From Salinarimonas ramus (GTDB lineage Bacteria > Pseudomonadota > Alphaproteobacteria > Rhizobiales > Beijerinckiaceae): 64,000 nucleotides of DNA. Shown piece after piece: positions 26,305 to 34,354 of this stretch (position 1 is its first letter; each line of letters begins with the position of its first letter). The notes under the pieces are model-generated. The model was not told the origin of the DNA and did no database searches. It was given only the letters and a program-made list of their open reading frames with translations. The translations under genes and the position numbers were made by a program. Location of the stretch: assembly GCF_014645695.1 (NCBI RefSeq), contig NZ_BMMF01000005.1, positions 111,797-175,796 on the forward strand. Reading direction: 5' to 3'.

Positions 26305-27534
26305 ATGACCGCTCTCGCCAATTCCCCCGCCACCGCTTCCAAGGACGCCCCGAACCCGGGAGCCTTCTCCTGGGAGGATCCCTTCCTCATCGAGGAGCAG
26401 CTCACCGACGAGGAGCGCATGATCCGCGACGCGGCACGCGCCTTCGCCGAGGCGGAGCTCGCCCCGCGCGTGATCGAGGCCTATCGCGAGGAGAAGACCG
26501 ACCGCGCGATCTTCGAGAAGATGGGCGAGACCGGGCTCCTGGGCGTCACGCTTCCCGAGGATTACGGGTGCGCCGGCGCGAGCTACGTCGCCTACGGCCT
26601 CGTGGCGCGCGAGATCGAGCGGGTCGATTCCGGCTACCGCTCGATGATGAGCGTGCAGTCCTCGCTGGTCATGTATCCGATCTACGCCTACGGCGACGAG
26701 AGCCAGCGCAAGAAGTACCTGCCCAAGCTCGCCTCCGGCGAGTGGGTCGGCTGCTTCGGCCTGACCGAGCCGGATGCGGGCTCCGATCCCGCCGGCATGA
26801 AGACGGTCGCGAAGAAGACCGCGAACGGCTACGTCATCAACGGCGCCAAGATGTGGATCTCGAACTCGCCCATCGCCGACGTCTTCGTCGTCTGGGCGAA
26901 GTCTGAGGCGCACGACGGCAAGATCCGCGGCTTCGTGCTCGAGAAGGGCATGAAGGGCCTCTCCGCGCCGAAGATCGGCGGCAAGCTGAGCCTGCGCGCC
27001 TCGATCACGGGCGAGATCGTCATGGACGGCGTCGAGGTCGGCGAGGACGCGCTGCTCCCCAACGTCTCGGGCCTGAAGGGTCCCTTCGGCTGCCTCAACC
27101 GCGCCCGCTACGGCATCTCCTGGGGCGTGATGGGCGCCGCCGAGGATTGCTGGCACCGCGCCCGCTCCTACACGCTGGAGCGCGTCCAGTTCGGCCGCCC
27201 GCTGGCGCAGACGCAGCTCGTCCAGAAGAAGCTCGCCGACATGCAGACCGAGATCGCGCTCGGCCTCCAGGGGAGCTTGCGCGTCGGGCGCCTGTTCGAC
27301 GAGGGCCGCGTCGCCCCGGAGATGATCTCGCTCGTCAAGCGCAACAATTGCGGCAAGGCGCTCGACATCGCCCGCGTCGCCCGCGACATGCACGGCGGCA
27401 ACGGCATCATGGAGGAGTACCACGTGATGCGCCACGCCGCGAACCTCGAGACTGTGAACACCTACGAGGGCACCCACGACGTCCACGCGCTCATCCTCGG
27501 GCGCGCGCAGACGGGGCTGCAGGCGTTCTTCTGA
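26305..27534 (+). CDS. gcdH: glutaryl-CoA dehydrogenase
   Basis: A 409-aa FAD acyl-CoA dehydrogenase that oxidatively decarboxylates glutaryl-CoA to crotonyl-CoA. The catalytic base is Glu388 in [20 protein letters not shown] and substrate blocks are [32 protein letters not shown] and [16 protein letters not shown]. The sequence follows GcdH more than other acyl-CoA dehydrogenases ([20 protein letters not shown] near residue 110). Placed between an ALDH7 and a CaiB-type transferase, it completes a lysine-glutarate route. Confidence 0.94.
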   Translation: MTALANSPATASKDAPNPGAFSWEDPFLIEEQLTDEERMIRDAARAFAEAELAPRVIEAYREEKTDRAIFEKMGETGLLGVTLPEDYGCAGASYVAYGLVAREIERVDSGYRSMMSVQSSLVMYPIYAYGDESQRKKYLPKLASGEWVGCFGLTEPDAGSDPAGMKTVAKKTANGYVINGAKMWISNSPIADVFVVWAKSEAHDGKIRGFVLEKGMKGLSAPKIGGKLSLRASITGEIVMDGVEVGEDALLPNVSGLKGPFGCLNRARYGISWGVMGAAEDCWHRARSYTLERVQFGRPLAQTQLVQKKLADMQTEIALGLQGSLRVGRLFDEGRVAPEMISLVKRNNCGKALDIARVARDMHGGNGIMEEYHVMRHAANLETVNTYEGTHDVHALILGRAQTGLQAFF

Positions 27535-27568
27535 GGAGAGGGCAAGGGCGAGGGCGAGGGAGAGCGGG

Positions 27569-27958
27569 ATGGGACGCGCGCTTCTCGCGGGCTGCGCCTA
27601 TTTCGCCCTCGTCTTCGCCGCCGGCTTCGCGCTCGGCGTGGTGCGGAGCCTGTTCCTCGCGCCCGCTCTCGGGCACGTGGGCGCGGTACTGGTCGAGCTT
27701 CCGGTGATCCTCGCCGTCGCCTGGCTCGCGGCGCGGTGGACCGTGCGGCGCCTCGCGGTGCCGTCGGCGCTCGGGATGCGGGCCGCCATGGGCGCCCTCG
27801 CCTTCGCGCTCCTGATGGTGGCCGAGCTCACGCTGTCCGTGCATCTGCTCGGCCGCACGCCGGGACAGCACTGGGCCGCCTACGCGACCCTCCCGGCGCA
27901 GCTGGGCCTCGCCGGGCAGGTGGCGTTCGCGGCGATGCCGCTGGCGGTGAGACGCTGA
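27569..27958 (+). CDS. small four-helix membrane protein
   Basis: A 129-aa hydrophobic protein with about four membrane helices (near residues 5-30, 38-58, 70-92 and 105-125). A purine-rich GGGAGAGCGGG precedes the ATG. No enzymatic motif and no family I recognise. It follows gcdH by 34 bp and may be co-transcribed with it. Confidence 0.6.
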   Translation: MGRALLAGCAYFALVFAAGFALGVVRSLFLAPALGHVGAVLVELPVILAVAWLAARWTVRRLAVPSALGMRAAMGALAFALLMVAELTLSVHLLGRTPGQHWAAYATLPAQLGLAGQVAFAAMPLAVRR

Positions 27959-28010
27959 GGCACATGAGATGGACGCGCGCAGGTTGTCGAACAGAACGCG
28001 AAAATACATC

Positions 28011-28039
28011 TTGTGTCAACCGTCGACCGATACTAATTT
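28011..28039 (+). promoter_or_regulatory. candidate promoter of the two-gene cassette
   Basis: TTGTGT (28011-28016) and TAATTT (28034-28039) are separated by 17 bp in a conspicuously AT-rich patch just upstream of the small gene at 28067, whose ribosome site is GGGAGG (28054-28059). The boxes are only partial matches to the sigma-70 consensus. Confidence 0.35.
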
Positions 28040-28066
28040 CTGCTGCGTAGCCAGGGAGGCGACGCA

Positions 28067-28270
28067 ATGGACGACGGCGTGCGGATCGCGCATCGCAAGA
28101 TCGAGGTCGAGAGCCGGGACGCTCCGCGCCGCCAGCCTCGTTCGGAGCAGCCGCTCACCCGTGCAGGCCGCCCGCTCATGCGCGAGATCCTCGGGCCGGA
28201 CGGCGTGGTCCGCACGCGGATCGACCGCAATGTCGTCCTGGCGGCGATCCGCGCATCCGCGACACGATGA
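28067..28270 (+). CDS. small basic protein, first gene of a two-gene cassette
   Basis: A 67-aa, arginine-rich, soluble protein with no membrane segment. The C-terminal half (REILGPDGVVRTRIDRNVVL) may form a short beta-hairpin and helix. A good ribosome site precedes it, and its stop overlaps the next start by 4 bp (ATGA), so the two are probably made together, as in antitoxin-toxin or small effector pairs. No family was recognised. Confidence 0.55.
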   Translation: MDDGVRIAHRKIEVESRDAPRRQPRSEQPLTRAGRPLMREILGPDGVVRTRIDRNVVLAAIRASATR

Positions 28271-28737
28271 AAGCGCTGGAGCGACTGGAGCCGACCTACT
28301 CCACCGCGTTCGAGAGGCTGGTGGAAGGGGACGGCGTACATCCGAACGAGGATCTCGTCGGTCTTCTGGCCTACGCCTTCTACAAGCGAGACAAGCGCGA
28401 GCTCATCATCTCGCAGCGTGCGACCGCCGAGCAGCTCAGCAGCTATCATGCCATCCTGACGCCGAGCGTTCGCGCGCGCTACCGCGAGCATGCTCTTATG
28501 CGCCTGGAGGATTACGGCGAGCGCGCCATCGAGCATGCGCGCCCCGAGATAGAGGAATGGACGCGCAAGGCGGAGATCATCGCCGCACGAGATCGCATCA
28601 TCGATGCGGTTCACGCGAGTACGTCCTGGCGAACGATCGTGCTTTGGAACGTGGTCGCCTGGGTCCTCACCATGGCGATCACCTTGCTCGTCGCGCTCGG
28701 CTTCGGCGCGGTCACGATCACCATCGATCCCGGGTGA
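28267..28737 (+). CDS. protein with soluble N-domain and C-terminal membrane helix, unknown function
   Basis: A 156-aa protein. Residues 10-60 contain FERLVEGDGVHPNEDLVGLL followed by AYAFYKRDKRELI, resembling the 'LVG.iAY.lYK..K.e.I' motif seen in scattered small bacterial membrane-tethered proteins. Residues 60-120 are charged and probably helical or coiled coil (HARPEIEEWTRKAEIIAARD). Residues 126-150 form one hydrophobic helix (VLWNVVAWVLTMAITLLVAL). G+C is visibly lower than in neighbours, which suggests an acquired cassette inserted between gcdH and the CoA-transferase. Function not assignable. Confidence 0.6.
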   Translation: MKALERLEPTYSTAFERLVEGDGVHPNEDLVGLLAYAFYKRDKRELIISQRATAEQLSSYHAILTPSVRARYREHALMRLEDYGERAIEHARPEIEEWTRKAEIIAARDRIIDAVHASTSWRTIVLWNVVAWVLTMAITLLVALGFGAVTITIDPG

Positions 28738-28741
28738 GCAC

Positions 28742-28768
28742 GACGCTCCTCGCGCGAGGAGGAGCGTC
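28742..28768 (+). promoter_or_regulatory. perfect hairpin covering the CoA-transferase ribosome site
   Basis: GACGCTCCTC (28742-28751), a 7-nt loop, and GAGGAGCGTC (28759-28768) form a perfect 10-bp stem. The GAGGAG ribosome site of the downstream gene (ATG 28772) lies inside the right arm. The stem begins 4 bp after the upstream stop. There is no U-run, so sequestering the ribosome site or stabilising an mRNA end fits better than a classic terminator. Confidence 0.55.
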
Positions 28769-28771
28769 ACC

Positions 28772-29950
28772 ATGAAACCCCTTTCCGGCATCAAGGTCCT
28801 CGAGCTCGCGCGTATCCTCGCGGGGCCGTGGACGGGGCAGCTTCTCGCCGATCTCGGCGCGGACGTCGTCAAGGTGGAGCGTCCCGGCGAGGGCGACGAC
28901 ACGCGCGCCTGGGGCCCGCCCTTCGTCGAGGGCGCGGACGGCGCGCCGCACGCGGCCGCCTATTTCCACGCCGCGAACCGAGGCAAGCGCTCCGTCGCCA
29001 TCGACTTCACGACGCCCGAGGGACAGGAGACCGTGCGGCGGCTCGCGCGGCACGCGGACGTCGTCATCGAGAACTTCAAGGTCGGCGGCCTCGTCAAATA
29101 CGGCCTCGACGCGACGAGCCTGCGCGCGGCGAACCCGCGCCTCGTCGTGTGCTCGATCACGGGCTTCGGCCAGGACGGGCCCTACGCCTCGCGGGCGGGG
29201 TACGACTTCATGATCCAGGGCATGGGCGGGATCATGGAGCTGACCGGCGCCCCCGACGGCGAGCCGCAGAAGATCGGCGTCGCCTTCGCCGACATCTTCA
29301 CGGGCGTCTATTCCACGATCGGCATCCTCGCCGCCCTGCGCCGGCGCGACACCACGGGCGAGGGCGGGCACGTCGACATGGCCCTTCTCGACACGCAGGT
29401 GAGCGTGCTGGCGAACCAGGCGCTGAACTACCTCGTCTCGGGCAACGCGCCGACACGCATGGGCAACGCGCATCCCAACATCGTGCCCTACCAGGTCTTC
29501 CCCGTGAGCGACGGCCACGCCATCATCGCCACCGGCAATGACGGGCAGTACCGGCGGCTGTGCACGCTGCTCGGCGATCCCGCGCTGGGCGAGGATCCGC
29601 GCTTCCTGACGAACCGCGACCGCGTGGCGAACCGAACCGTGCTCGTCGCGCTGCTGTCGGGCCTGACCGCGCGGATGACCCGCGCCGACCTCCTGGCAGC
29701 CTGCGAGCGCGCCGGCGTGCCGGCCGGGCCGATCAACACGATCGCCGACGTCTTCGCCGATCCGCAGGTGATCGCCCGCGCCATGCGCCTCGACCTCCCC
29801 GCCGAGGACGTCGCCGGCGGAACCGTACCCTCCGTGCGCTCGCCCATCGTCATCGACGGCGAGCCCCAGGTGGCGAACCGCGCCTCGCCGGGGCTGGGTG
29901 CCCACACGAACGACGTCCTCGCCGATCCGGATTGGGGCGGGGCCGGGTGA
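28772..29950 (+). CDS. CaiB/BaiF-type CoA-transferase
   Basis: A 392-aa class III CoA-transferase. MKPLSGIKVLELARILAGPW is the standard opening, and Asp145 in RAGYDFMIQG is the expected catalytic aspartate that forms acyl anhydride intermediates. VDMALLDTQVSVLANQALNY and GVPAGPINTIADV are further family blocks. Near gcdH, the likely job is succinyl-CoA:glutarate CoA transfer, feeding glutaryl-CoA to GcdH (inference from context). Translation may be governed by the hairpin directly upstream. Confidence 0.88.
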   Translation: MKPLSGIKVLELARILAGPWTGQLLADLGADVVKVERPGEGDDTRAWGPPFVEGADGAPHAAAYFHAANRGKRSVAIDFTTPEGQETVRRLARHADVVIENFKVGGLVKYGLDATSLRAANPRLVVCSITGFGQDGPYASRAGYDFMIQGMGGIMELTGAPDGEPQKIGVAFADIFTGVYSTIGILAALRRRDTTGEGGHVDMALLDTQVSVLANQALNYLVSGNAPTRMGNAHPNIVPYQVFPVSDGHAIIATGNDGQYRRLCTLLGDPALGEDPRFLTNRDRVANRTVLVALLSGLTARMTRADLLAACERAGVPAGPINTIADVFADPQVIARAMRLDLPAEDVAGGTVPSVRSPIVIDGEPQVANRASPGLGAHTNDVLADPDWGGAG

Positions 29951-29965
29951 GAGCGCGACCAGTCT

Positions 29966-29984
29966 CCTTCCCCGGCAGGGAAGG
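29966..29984. repeat. short hairpin, second copy of CCTTCCC-n5-GGGAAGG
   Basis: CCTTCCC (29966-29972), loop CGGCA, GGGAAGG (29978-29984), directly after the CoA-transferase stop. The arms are identical to the hairpin at 26251-26269, which has loop CTACA. This indicates a dispersed intergenic repeat rather than chance. Confidence 0.55.
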
Positions 29985-30082
29985 ACGAGATGGCGCATCG
30001 CACCCCATCCCCGATCCGCACGCCGCCCGTTCCCCTCGCGCCCGCGCCCGCTCATACTGCCGAGAATCTTCGGAGCCGTCCC

Positions 30083-31762
30083 ATGACCCAACCCACGCGC
30101 ACCGGCGGGCAGATCCTCGTCGACCAGATCGCCCTTCACGGCACGTCCCAGGTCTTCTGCGTGCCCGGCGAGAGCTACCTCGCCGCGCTCGACGCGATGC
30201 ACGACGCGAAGATCGCCATCACCGTCTGCCGCCAGGAGGGCGGGGCGGCGATGATGGCGGAGGCGGTGGGCAAGCTCACCGGCATGCCCGGCATCTGCTT
30301 CGTCACGCGCGGGCCCGGCGCCACCAACGCCTCGCCGGGCCTCCACATCGCGCGCCAGGATTCGACGCCGATGATCCTCTTCGTCGGGCAGGTCGCCCGC
30401 GAGATGAAGGAGCGCGAGGCCTTCCAGGAGCTCGACTACCGCGCCGTCTTCGGCACCATCGCCAAATGGGCGACGGAGATCGACGATCCCGCCCGCATCC
30501 CGGAGATCGTCTCGCGCGCCTACCACATCGCGACGTCGGGGCGCCCCGGGCCCGTGGTGATCGCGCTGCCGGAGGACGTGCTGACCGAGGTCGCGAGCGT
30601 TCCCGACGCGCGGCCGTTCGTGCCGGTGGAGACGCATCCCGGCCTCACCCAGATGGCGGAGCTGCAGAAGCTGCTCTGGGCTGCGAAGCGGCCGATCGCG
30701 CTCCTCGGCGGCGCACGCTGGAGCCCGGCCGCGGTGCAGCGCTTCGTGCGCTTCGCCGAGCGCTTCGACCTGCCGGTCGCCTGCTCCTTCCGCCGGCAGA
30801 TGCTGTTTCCCCACGATCACCGCTGCTACGCCGGCGATCTCGGGCTCGGCGTCAACCCGAAGCTCCTCGCGCGCATCCGCGAGGCGGACCTCGTCCTGGC
30901 CGTGGGCGGGCGGCTCTCGGAGATCCCGAGCCAGTCCTACGAGCTGTTCGGCATCCCCGACCCGGGCGTCGATCTCGTCCACGTCCACCCGGATTCCGAC
31001 GAGCTCGGCCGCGTCTACCGCCCGCACCTCGCGATCAACGCCGCGCCCGCCGCCTTCACCGCGGCGCTGGAAGGCGTCCAGCCGCCGACCACGATCTCCT
31101 GGGCCGGTGCGGCGGAGGAGGCGCACGCGTCCTACGAGGCCTGGTCCGACCCGGAGGCGATCCGCCATCCCGGCGAGCTGCAGATGGGCGCCGTCATGGC
31201 GCATCTCGCGAAGGCTCTGCCGCGGGACGCGATCATGTGCAACGGCGCCGGCAATTACGCCACCTGGATCCACCGGTTCTGGCGGTTCGGCGCCTACGGC
31301 ACGCAGCTCGCGCCGACGTCCGGCTCCATGGGCTACGGCGTGCCCGCCGCCATCGGCGCCAAGCGCCTCCAGCCAGAGAAGACCGTCGTGGCCTTCGCCG
31401 GCGACGGCTGCTTCCTGATGAACGGCCAGGAATTCGCCACCGCCGTGCAGCACGACCTGCCGATCGTCGTGATCGTCGTCGACAACGGCATGTACGGCAC
31501 GATCCGCATGCATCAGGAGCGCGAATATCCCGGCCGCGTGACGGCCACCGCCCTGAAGAACCCGGATTTCGCGGCCTATGCCCGCGCCTTCGGCGGCCAC
31601 GGCGAGACGGTGGCGCGTACCGAGGACTTCGCGCCGGCGCTCGAGCGCGCCCTCGCCTCGGGCAAGCCGGCCATCCTCCACCTCCTCGTCGATCCGGAGA
31701 CGATCACGCCCACGGCGACGCTCACCGGGCTCAGGGAGGCGGCGCTCGCGAAGCGGGGCTGA
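30083..31762 (+). CDS. thiamine diphosphate-dependent enzyme (acetolactate synthase-like)
   Basis: A 559-aa ThDP enzyme with the three-domain acetolactate synthase/decarboxylase fold. The catalytic Glu52 lies in CRQEGGAAMM. GPGATNASPGLHIARQDSTP completes the PYR domain. The diphosphate motif GDGCFLMNGQEFATAVQHDL continues to the Asn of VVDNG, giving the expected GDG-x(25-30)-N spacing. It could make or cleave a 2-keto acid. Anabolic ALS is unlikely because no regulatory subunit (ilvH) follows. The upstream in-frame extension was rejected for lack of family similarity. Confidence 0.85.
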   Translation: MTQPTRTGGQILVDQIALHGTSQVFCVPGESYLAALDAMHDAKIAITVCRQEGGAAMMAEAVGKLTGMPGICFVTRGPGATNASPGLHIARQDSTPMILFVGQVAREMKEREAFQELDYRAVFGTIAKWATEIDDPARIPEIVSRAYHIATSGRPGPVVIALPEDVLTEVASVPDARPFVPVETHPGLTQMAELQKLLWAAKRPIALLGGARWSPAAVQRFVRFAERFDLPVACSFRRQMLFPHDHRCYAGDLGLGVNPKLLARIREADLVLAVGGRLSEIPSQSYELFGIPDPGVDLVHVHPDSDELGRVYRPHLAINAAPAAFTAALEGVQPPTTISWAGAAEEAHASYEAWSDPEAIRHPGELQMGAVMAHLAKALPRDAIMCNGAGNYATWIHRFWRFGAYGTQLAPTSGSMGYGVPAAIGAKRLQPEKTVVAFAGDGCFLMNGQEFATAVQHDLPIVVIVVDNGMYGTIRMHQEREYPGRVTATALKNPDFAAYARAFGGHGETVARTEDFAPALERALASGKPAILHLLVDPETITPTATLTGLREAALAKRG

Positions 31763-31837
31763 GCGGACGCGGCGGTGGGTCTCGCTTGACGCGGGAGCGC
31801 CGGGCGGGACAATGCGCGCGCCCGAAAAGGAAGAACG

Positions 31838-32614
31838 ATGCCGCAAGAGCCCACCCGCCCCGCGCGCGCGCCGCGCGTCGGCCTGTTCGTCACCTGCCTC
31901 GTCGACCTGATGCGCCCCTCCGTCGGCTTCGCCGCGGTGAAGCTGCTCGAGGATGCGGGCTGCGTAGTCGAGGTGCCCTCGCAGACCTGCTGCGGCCAGC
32001 CGGCCTTCAATTCCGGCGATCGCGCCACGGCGCGGGCGCTGGCGGAGCAGACGATCCGCGAGTTCGCGCGCTTCGACTACGTGGTGGCGCCGTCCGGCTC
32101 CTGCGCCGGGCAGATCAAGGCGCATTATCCCGAACTCTTCGCCGACGACCCGAACATGGCGCCCAAGGCACATGCGCTGGCGCAGAAGACCTTCGAGCTC
32201 GTCTCCTTCCTCACCGACGTCATGAGCGTCACCGAGGTCGAGGCGCGCTTCGACGGGGCGGTGACCTATCACGACAGCTGCGCGGGCCTGCGCGAGCTCG
32301 GCATCCGCGCCCAGCCGCGCCGGCTGCTCGCCAGTGTCGAGGGGCTCGAGCTCGTCGAGATGACCGATTCCGACGTGTGCTGCGGCTTCGGCGGGACGTT
32401 CGCCGTGAAGTACGGCGAGATCTCCGGCAAGATCGTGGAGGAGAAGGCCAAGACCATCGTCGAGACGAACGCGCCGACGCTGCTCGCGGGCGATCTCGGC
32501 TGCCTGATGAACATGGCGGGCAAGCTGCAGCGCGACGGGCGCGCGGTGAAGGTGCGCCATGTCGCGGAGGTGCTCGCCGGGATGACCGACGAGCCCGCCA
32601 TCGGCGAGGCGTGA
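31838..32614 (+). CDS. lutA: LutA/GlcF-like cysteine-rich (CCG domain) protein, orphan
   Basis: A 258-aa protein with two cysteine-rich CCG domains: VGLFVTCLVDLMRPSVGFAA, QTCCGQPAFNSGD, GSCAGQIKAHYPELF, then YHDSCAGLRELGI and DVCCGFGGTFAVKYGEIS. This is the LutA (YkgE) pattern of the lactate-utilisation complex LutABC, in which the cysteines bind iron-sulfur or related clusters. LutB and LutC genes are absent on both sides, so it acts alone, with distant partners, or in another oxidation. Confidence 0.85.
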   Translation: MPQEPTRPARAPRVGLFVTCLVDLMRPSVGFAAVKLLEDAGCVVEVPSQTCCGQPAFNSGDRATARALAEQTIREFARFDYVVAPSGSCAGQIKAHYPELFADDPNMAPKAHALAQKTFELVSFLTDVMSVTEVEARFDGAVTYHDSCAGLRELGIRAQPRRLLASVEGLELVEMTDSDVCCGFGGTFAVKYGEISGKIVEEKAKTIVETNAPTLLAGDLGCLMNMAGKLQRDGRAVKVRHVAEVLAGMTDEPAIGEA

Positions 32615-32621
32615 GCCGCGC

Positions 32622-33320
32622 TCAGTTGGAGACGGCGAAGCCCGAGCGCTGGGTCGCCTGGCTGCCGACGGCGCCGAAATATTCCGGCGAATCGCCGAGC
32701 CGCAGCGAAGGCTGGCAATTGGGCGTGCAGGCGTAGCTCTCGCGGGCGAGGCCGCGCTGGACGACGACGACGCCGTCTGAATCGGGCGCCTGGACGCTGA
32801 CCATGCTCTCCGCGAGCAGCAATCCCTGGCCGTCCAGCGCGATGAGGTTCGTCGCGCCGTAGCTCTTGCCGGTGACGATCAGGATCCCGTTGCGCTGCAC
32901 CGTGACGTCGGCGATGAACGGATTGCCGACGATGACCGTCTGCGTGCGCTCGGGCAGGCGGATGACCTTGGCGTGATCGAGGAAGACCGTGAGCGCCTCT
33001 CCGCCGGCGGCCGGAGCTCCGGGCGCGACCGGCATCGGTTCGTCCGCGACCGCCGCCGGATCGACGACGGGGCCACCGGGCGCGGGGCTGTTCACGGCGA
33101 CGATACGGGGCGAGGGCGCCGCGATCCCCACCGCCGGCTCGGGCGTCGGATCCGGCATCGGCGCCTGCGACGGAACGCGCGCGCTCGGCTCCTGCGTGAC
33201 CACCCGCGGCGCCGCGCCGTCCTCCTGCGAGCGAAGCTCCGGTGCGGGCGCGAAGGCGAAACCGAGAGCCGCCGTGACGGCGATGATCGGGGCGGCGACG
33301 CGGCCGGGGCGGATGCGCAT
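32622..33320 (-). CDS. pilus-assembly/secretin N-terminal domain protein, orphan
   Basis: A 232-aa exported protein. It has a signal-like N-terminus (residues 1-30), a Pro-rich linker (about 35-105), then one domain (LTVFLDHAKVIRLPERTQTV, IVGNPFIADVTVQRNG) matching the N-terminal domain of type II/Tad secretins. The same block occurs in CpaC of this locus (KSVIVELPADAREVFVANP). The secretin channel itself is missing. It faces away from the Tad pilus genes and abuts lutA convergently. It may assist or compete with CpaC; unproved. Confidence 0.75.
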   Translation of the reverse strand: MRIRPGRVAAPIIAVTAALGFAFAPAPELRSQEDGAAPRVVTQEPSARVPSQAPMPDPTPEPAVGIAAPSPRIVAVNSPAPGGPVVDPAAVADEPMPVAPGAPAAGGEALTVFLDHAKVIRLPERTQTVIVGNPFIADVTVQRNGILIVTGKSYGATNLIALDGQGLLLAESMVSVQAPDSDGVVVVQRGLARESYACTPNCQPSLRLGDSPEYFGAVGSQATQRSGFAVSN

Positions 33321-33795
33321 GGTCGAGGTCTCTTCTCGAATTGCCGTCGCGAGACACCGGCTCGAGACCGGCGGCCGGGGCTCGGCTCGGTCACAGGACA
33401 GCCGAAAATGGTGAAGAATGCCTAAATTCGGCGGGTTCGACTTGTCGCGAAACGAAGAGGACCGTCGTCCCACCGACGGCGCGCTGGAGCCCGCCTCGCA
33501 AGTGATCCGGATCGCGACAGCATCCGGGTCGGCAGTGCACGAATATGAAGCGTCGTTCACCATCGAATTCTGCTTCGATCCAAAAACGATACAGTGTTTC
33601 TCACGGTCTCCTTGGGAAATCCAGGGATCAGAAAAGATTAACCATCGGCTGAAACTAGCTCGGATCTTCGGGAATGCTTGGTCCGCTTAACCGGCTGGCA
33701 AGATGTGCCGCTGTAGGGTGACCACATCGCCGCTCGGCACCAGAAGCGAGAGAGCCGGGGGCGCGCGTCGAAGCAAAGTCGAACAGGAGCACACC
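33321..33795. other. 475-bp AT-richer upstream region of the Tad pilus operon
   Basis: This stretch between the orphan secretin-domain gene and the first flp gene has a visibly lower G+C content. It holds the flp promoter region and a CtrA-type half-site TTAACCAT at 33638-33645, plus a second TTAACC at 33687-33692. An open frame at 33418-33690 lacks convincing coding character. No hairpin or known RNA was recognised. Confidence 0.5.
33638..33645 (+). promoter_or_regulatory. CtrA-type half-site upstream of flp
   Basis: TTAACCAT matches the conserved half of the alphaproteobacterial CtrA box (TTAACCAT or TTAA-N7-TTAA). It lies about 150 bp before the first pilin gene. The second half (CTGA at N7 spacing) is poor, so it would be a weak or half-site. 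Confidence 0.35.
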
Positions 33796-34011
33796 ATGAC
33801 CAACCTCTTCAAGCGCTTCGTCAAGGACGAGTCGGGCGCCACCGCGATCGAGTACGGCCTCATCGCCGCCGTGATGGCCGTCCTGCTGCTGGCCGTGTTC
33901 GGCCTCATCGACGAACCGATGGGTCGCGCATTCCAGAGAGTCGCCGACCAGCTGAATGCAGCGGGTGACGCTACGCCGATCACTGGCGCCGGTGGCGGCG
34001 GTGGCGGCTGA
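33796..34011 (+). CDS. flp: Flp-type pilin 1
   Basis: A 71-aa type IVb Flp/PilA prepilin: a short basic leader, the processing site before ATAIEYGLIAAVMAVLLLAV (conserved Glu and Tyr), a single hydrophobic helix, and a short variable C-terminus ending in a glycine run (GAGGGGGG). CpaA cleaves the leader and the mature pilins polymerise into adhesive Tad pili. AGGAG precedes the ATG. Confidence 0.93.
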   Translation: MTNLFKRFVKDESGATAIEYGLIAAVMAVLLLAVFGLIDEPMGRAFQRVADQLNAAGDATPITGAGGGGGG

Positions 34012-34089
34012 TCCACGACGCTCATCGGCTTCCGGGCGGCTCTGCCACCCGGAGGCCGGTGCCGCCCGACTTGCCAGAGGAGAGCACAG

Positions 34090-34287
34090 ATGTCCCTCAG
34101 CCCGACGATAAAGCTCTTCCTCACGGACGATAGCGGAGCCACCGCGATCGAGTACGGCCTGATCGCGGCGATGATGGCGATCCTGCTGCTCGCCTCTTTC
34201 GCGCTCATCGAGGACCCGTTCGGCATCGCCTTCCAGGCGATCGCGAACCAGCTGAACGCCACGAACGGCATCACCACGATCCAATGA
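34090..34287 (+). CDS. flp: Flp-type pilin 2
   Basis: A 65-aa second Flp prepilin with the same DDSGATAIEYGLIAAMMAIL core and no glycine tail. AGAGGAGAG lies upstream. It differs from pilin 1 mainly in the C-terminal tail (NQLNATNGITTIQ), so one may be the major and the other a minor or alternative pilin. Confidence 0.92.
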   Translation: MSLSPTIKLFLTDDSGATAIEYGLIAAMMAILLLASFALIEDPFGIAFQAIANQLNATNGITTIQ

Positions 34288-34354
34288 CAACCGGCGCCGA
34301 TCGGGTGCCGACCAGGGCCGGCTCCACCGGACCGGCTCGCGACGGAGACCGCGC

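Noticed and set aside
24484-27486. 1000-codon open - strand frame opposite the ALDH7 gene and gcdH
   Set aside because: Antisense shadow of two clearly identified genes.
30083-31762. Anabolic acetolactate synthase (ilvB)
   Set aside because: No regulatory subunit gene and no branched-chain genes nearby; kept as a generic ThDP enzyme.
28718-32560. 1280-codon open - strand frame
   Set aside because: Antisense shadow of the CoA-transferase, ThDP enzyme and lutA.
33418-33690. Possible 90-aa gene in the flp upstream region
   Set aside because: No ribosome site, weak third-position G+C, no recognisable family; overlaps the putative CtrA half-site.
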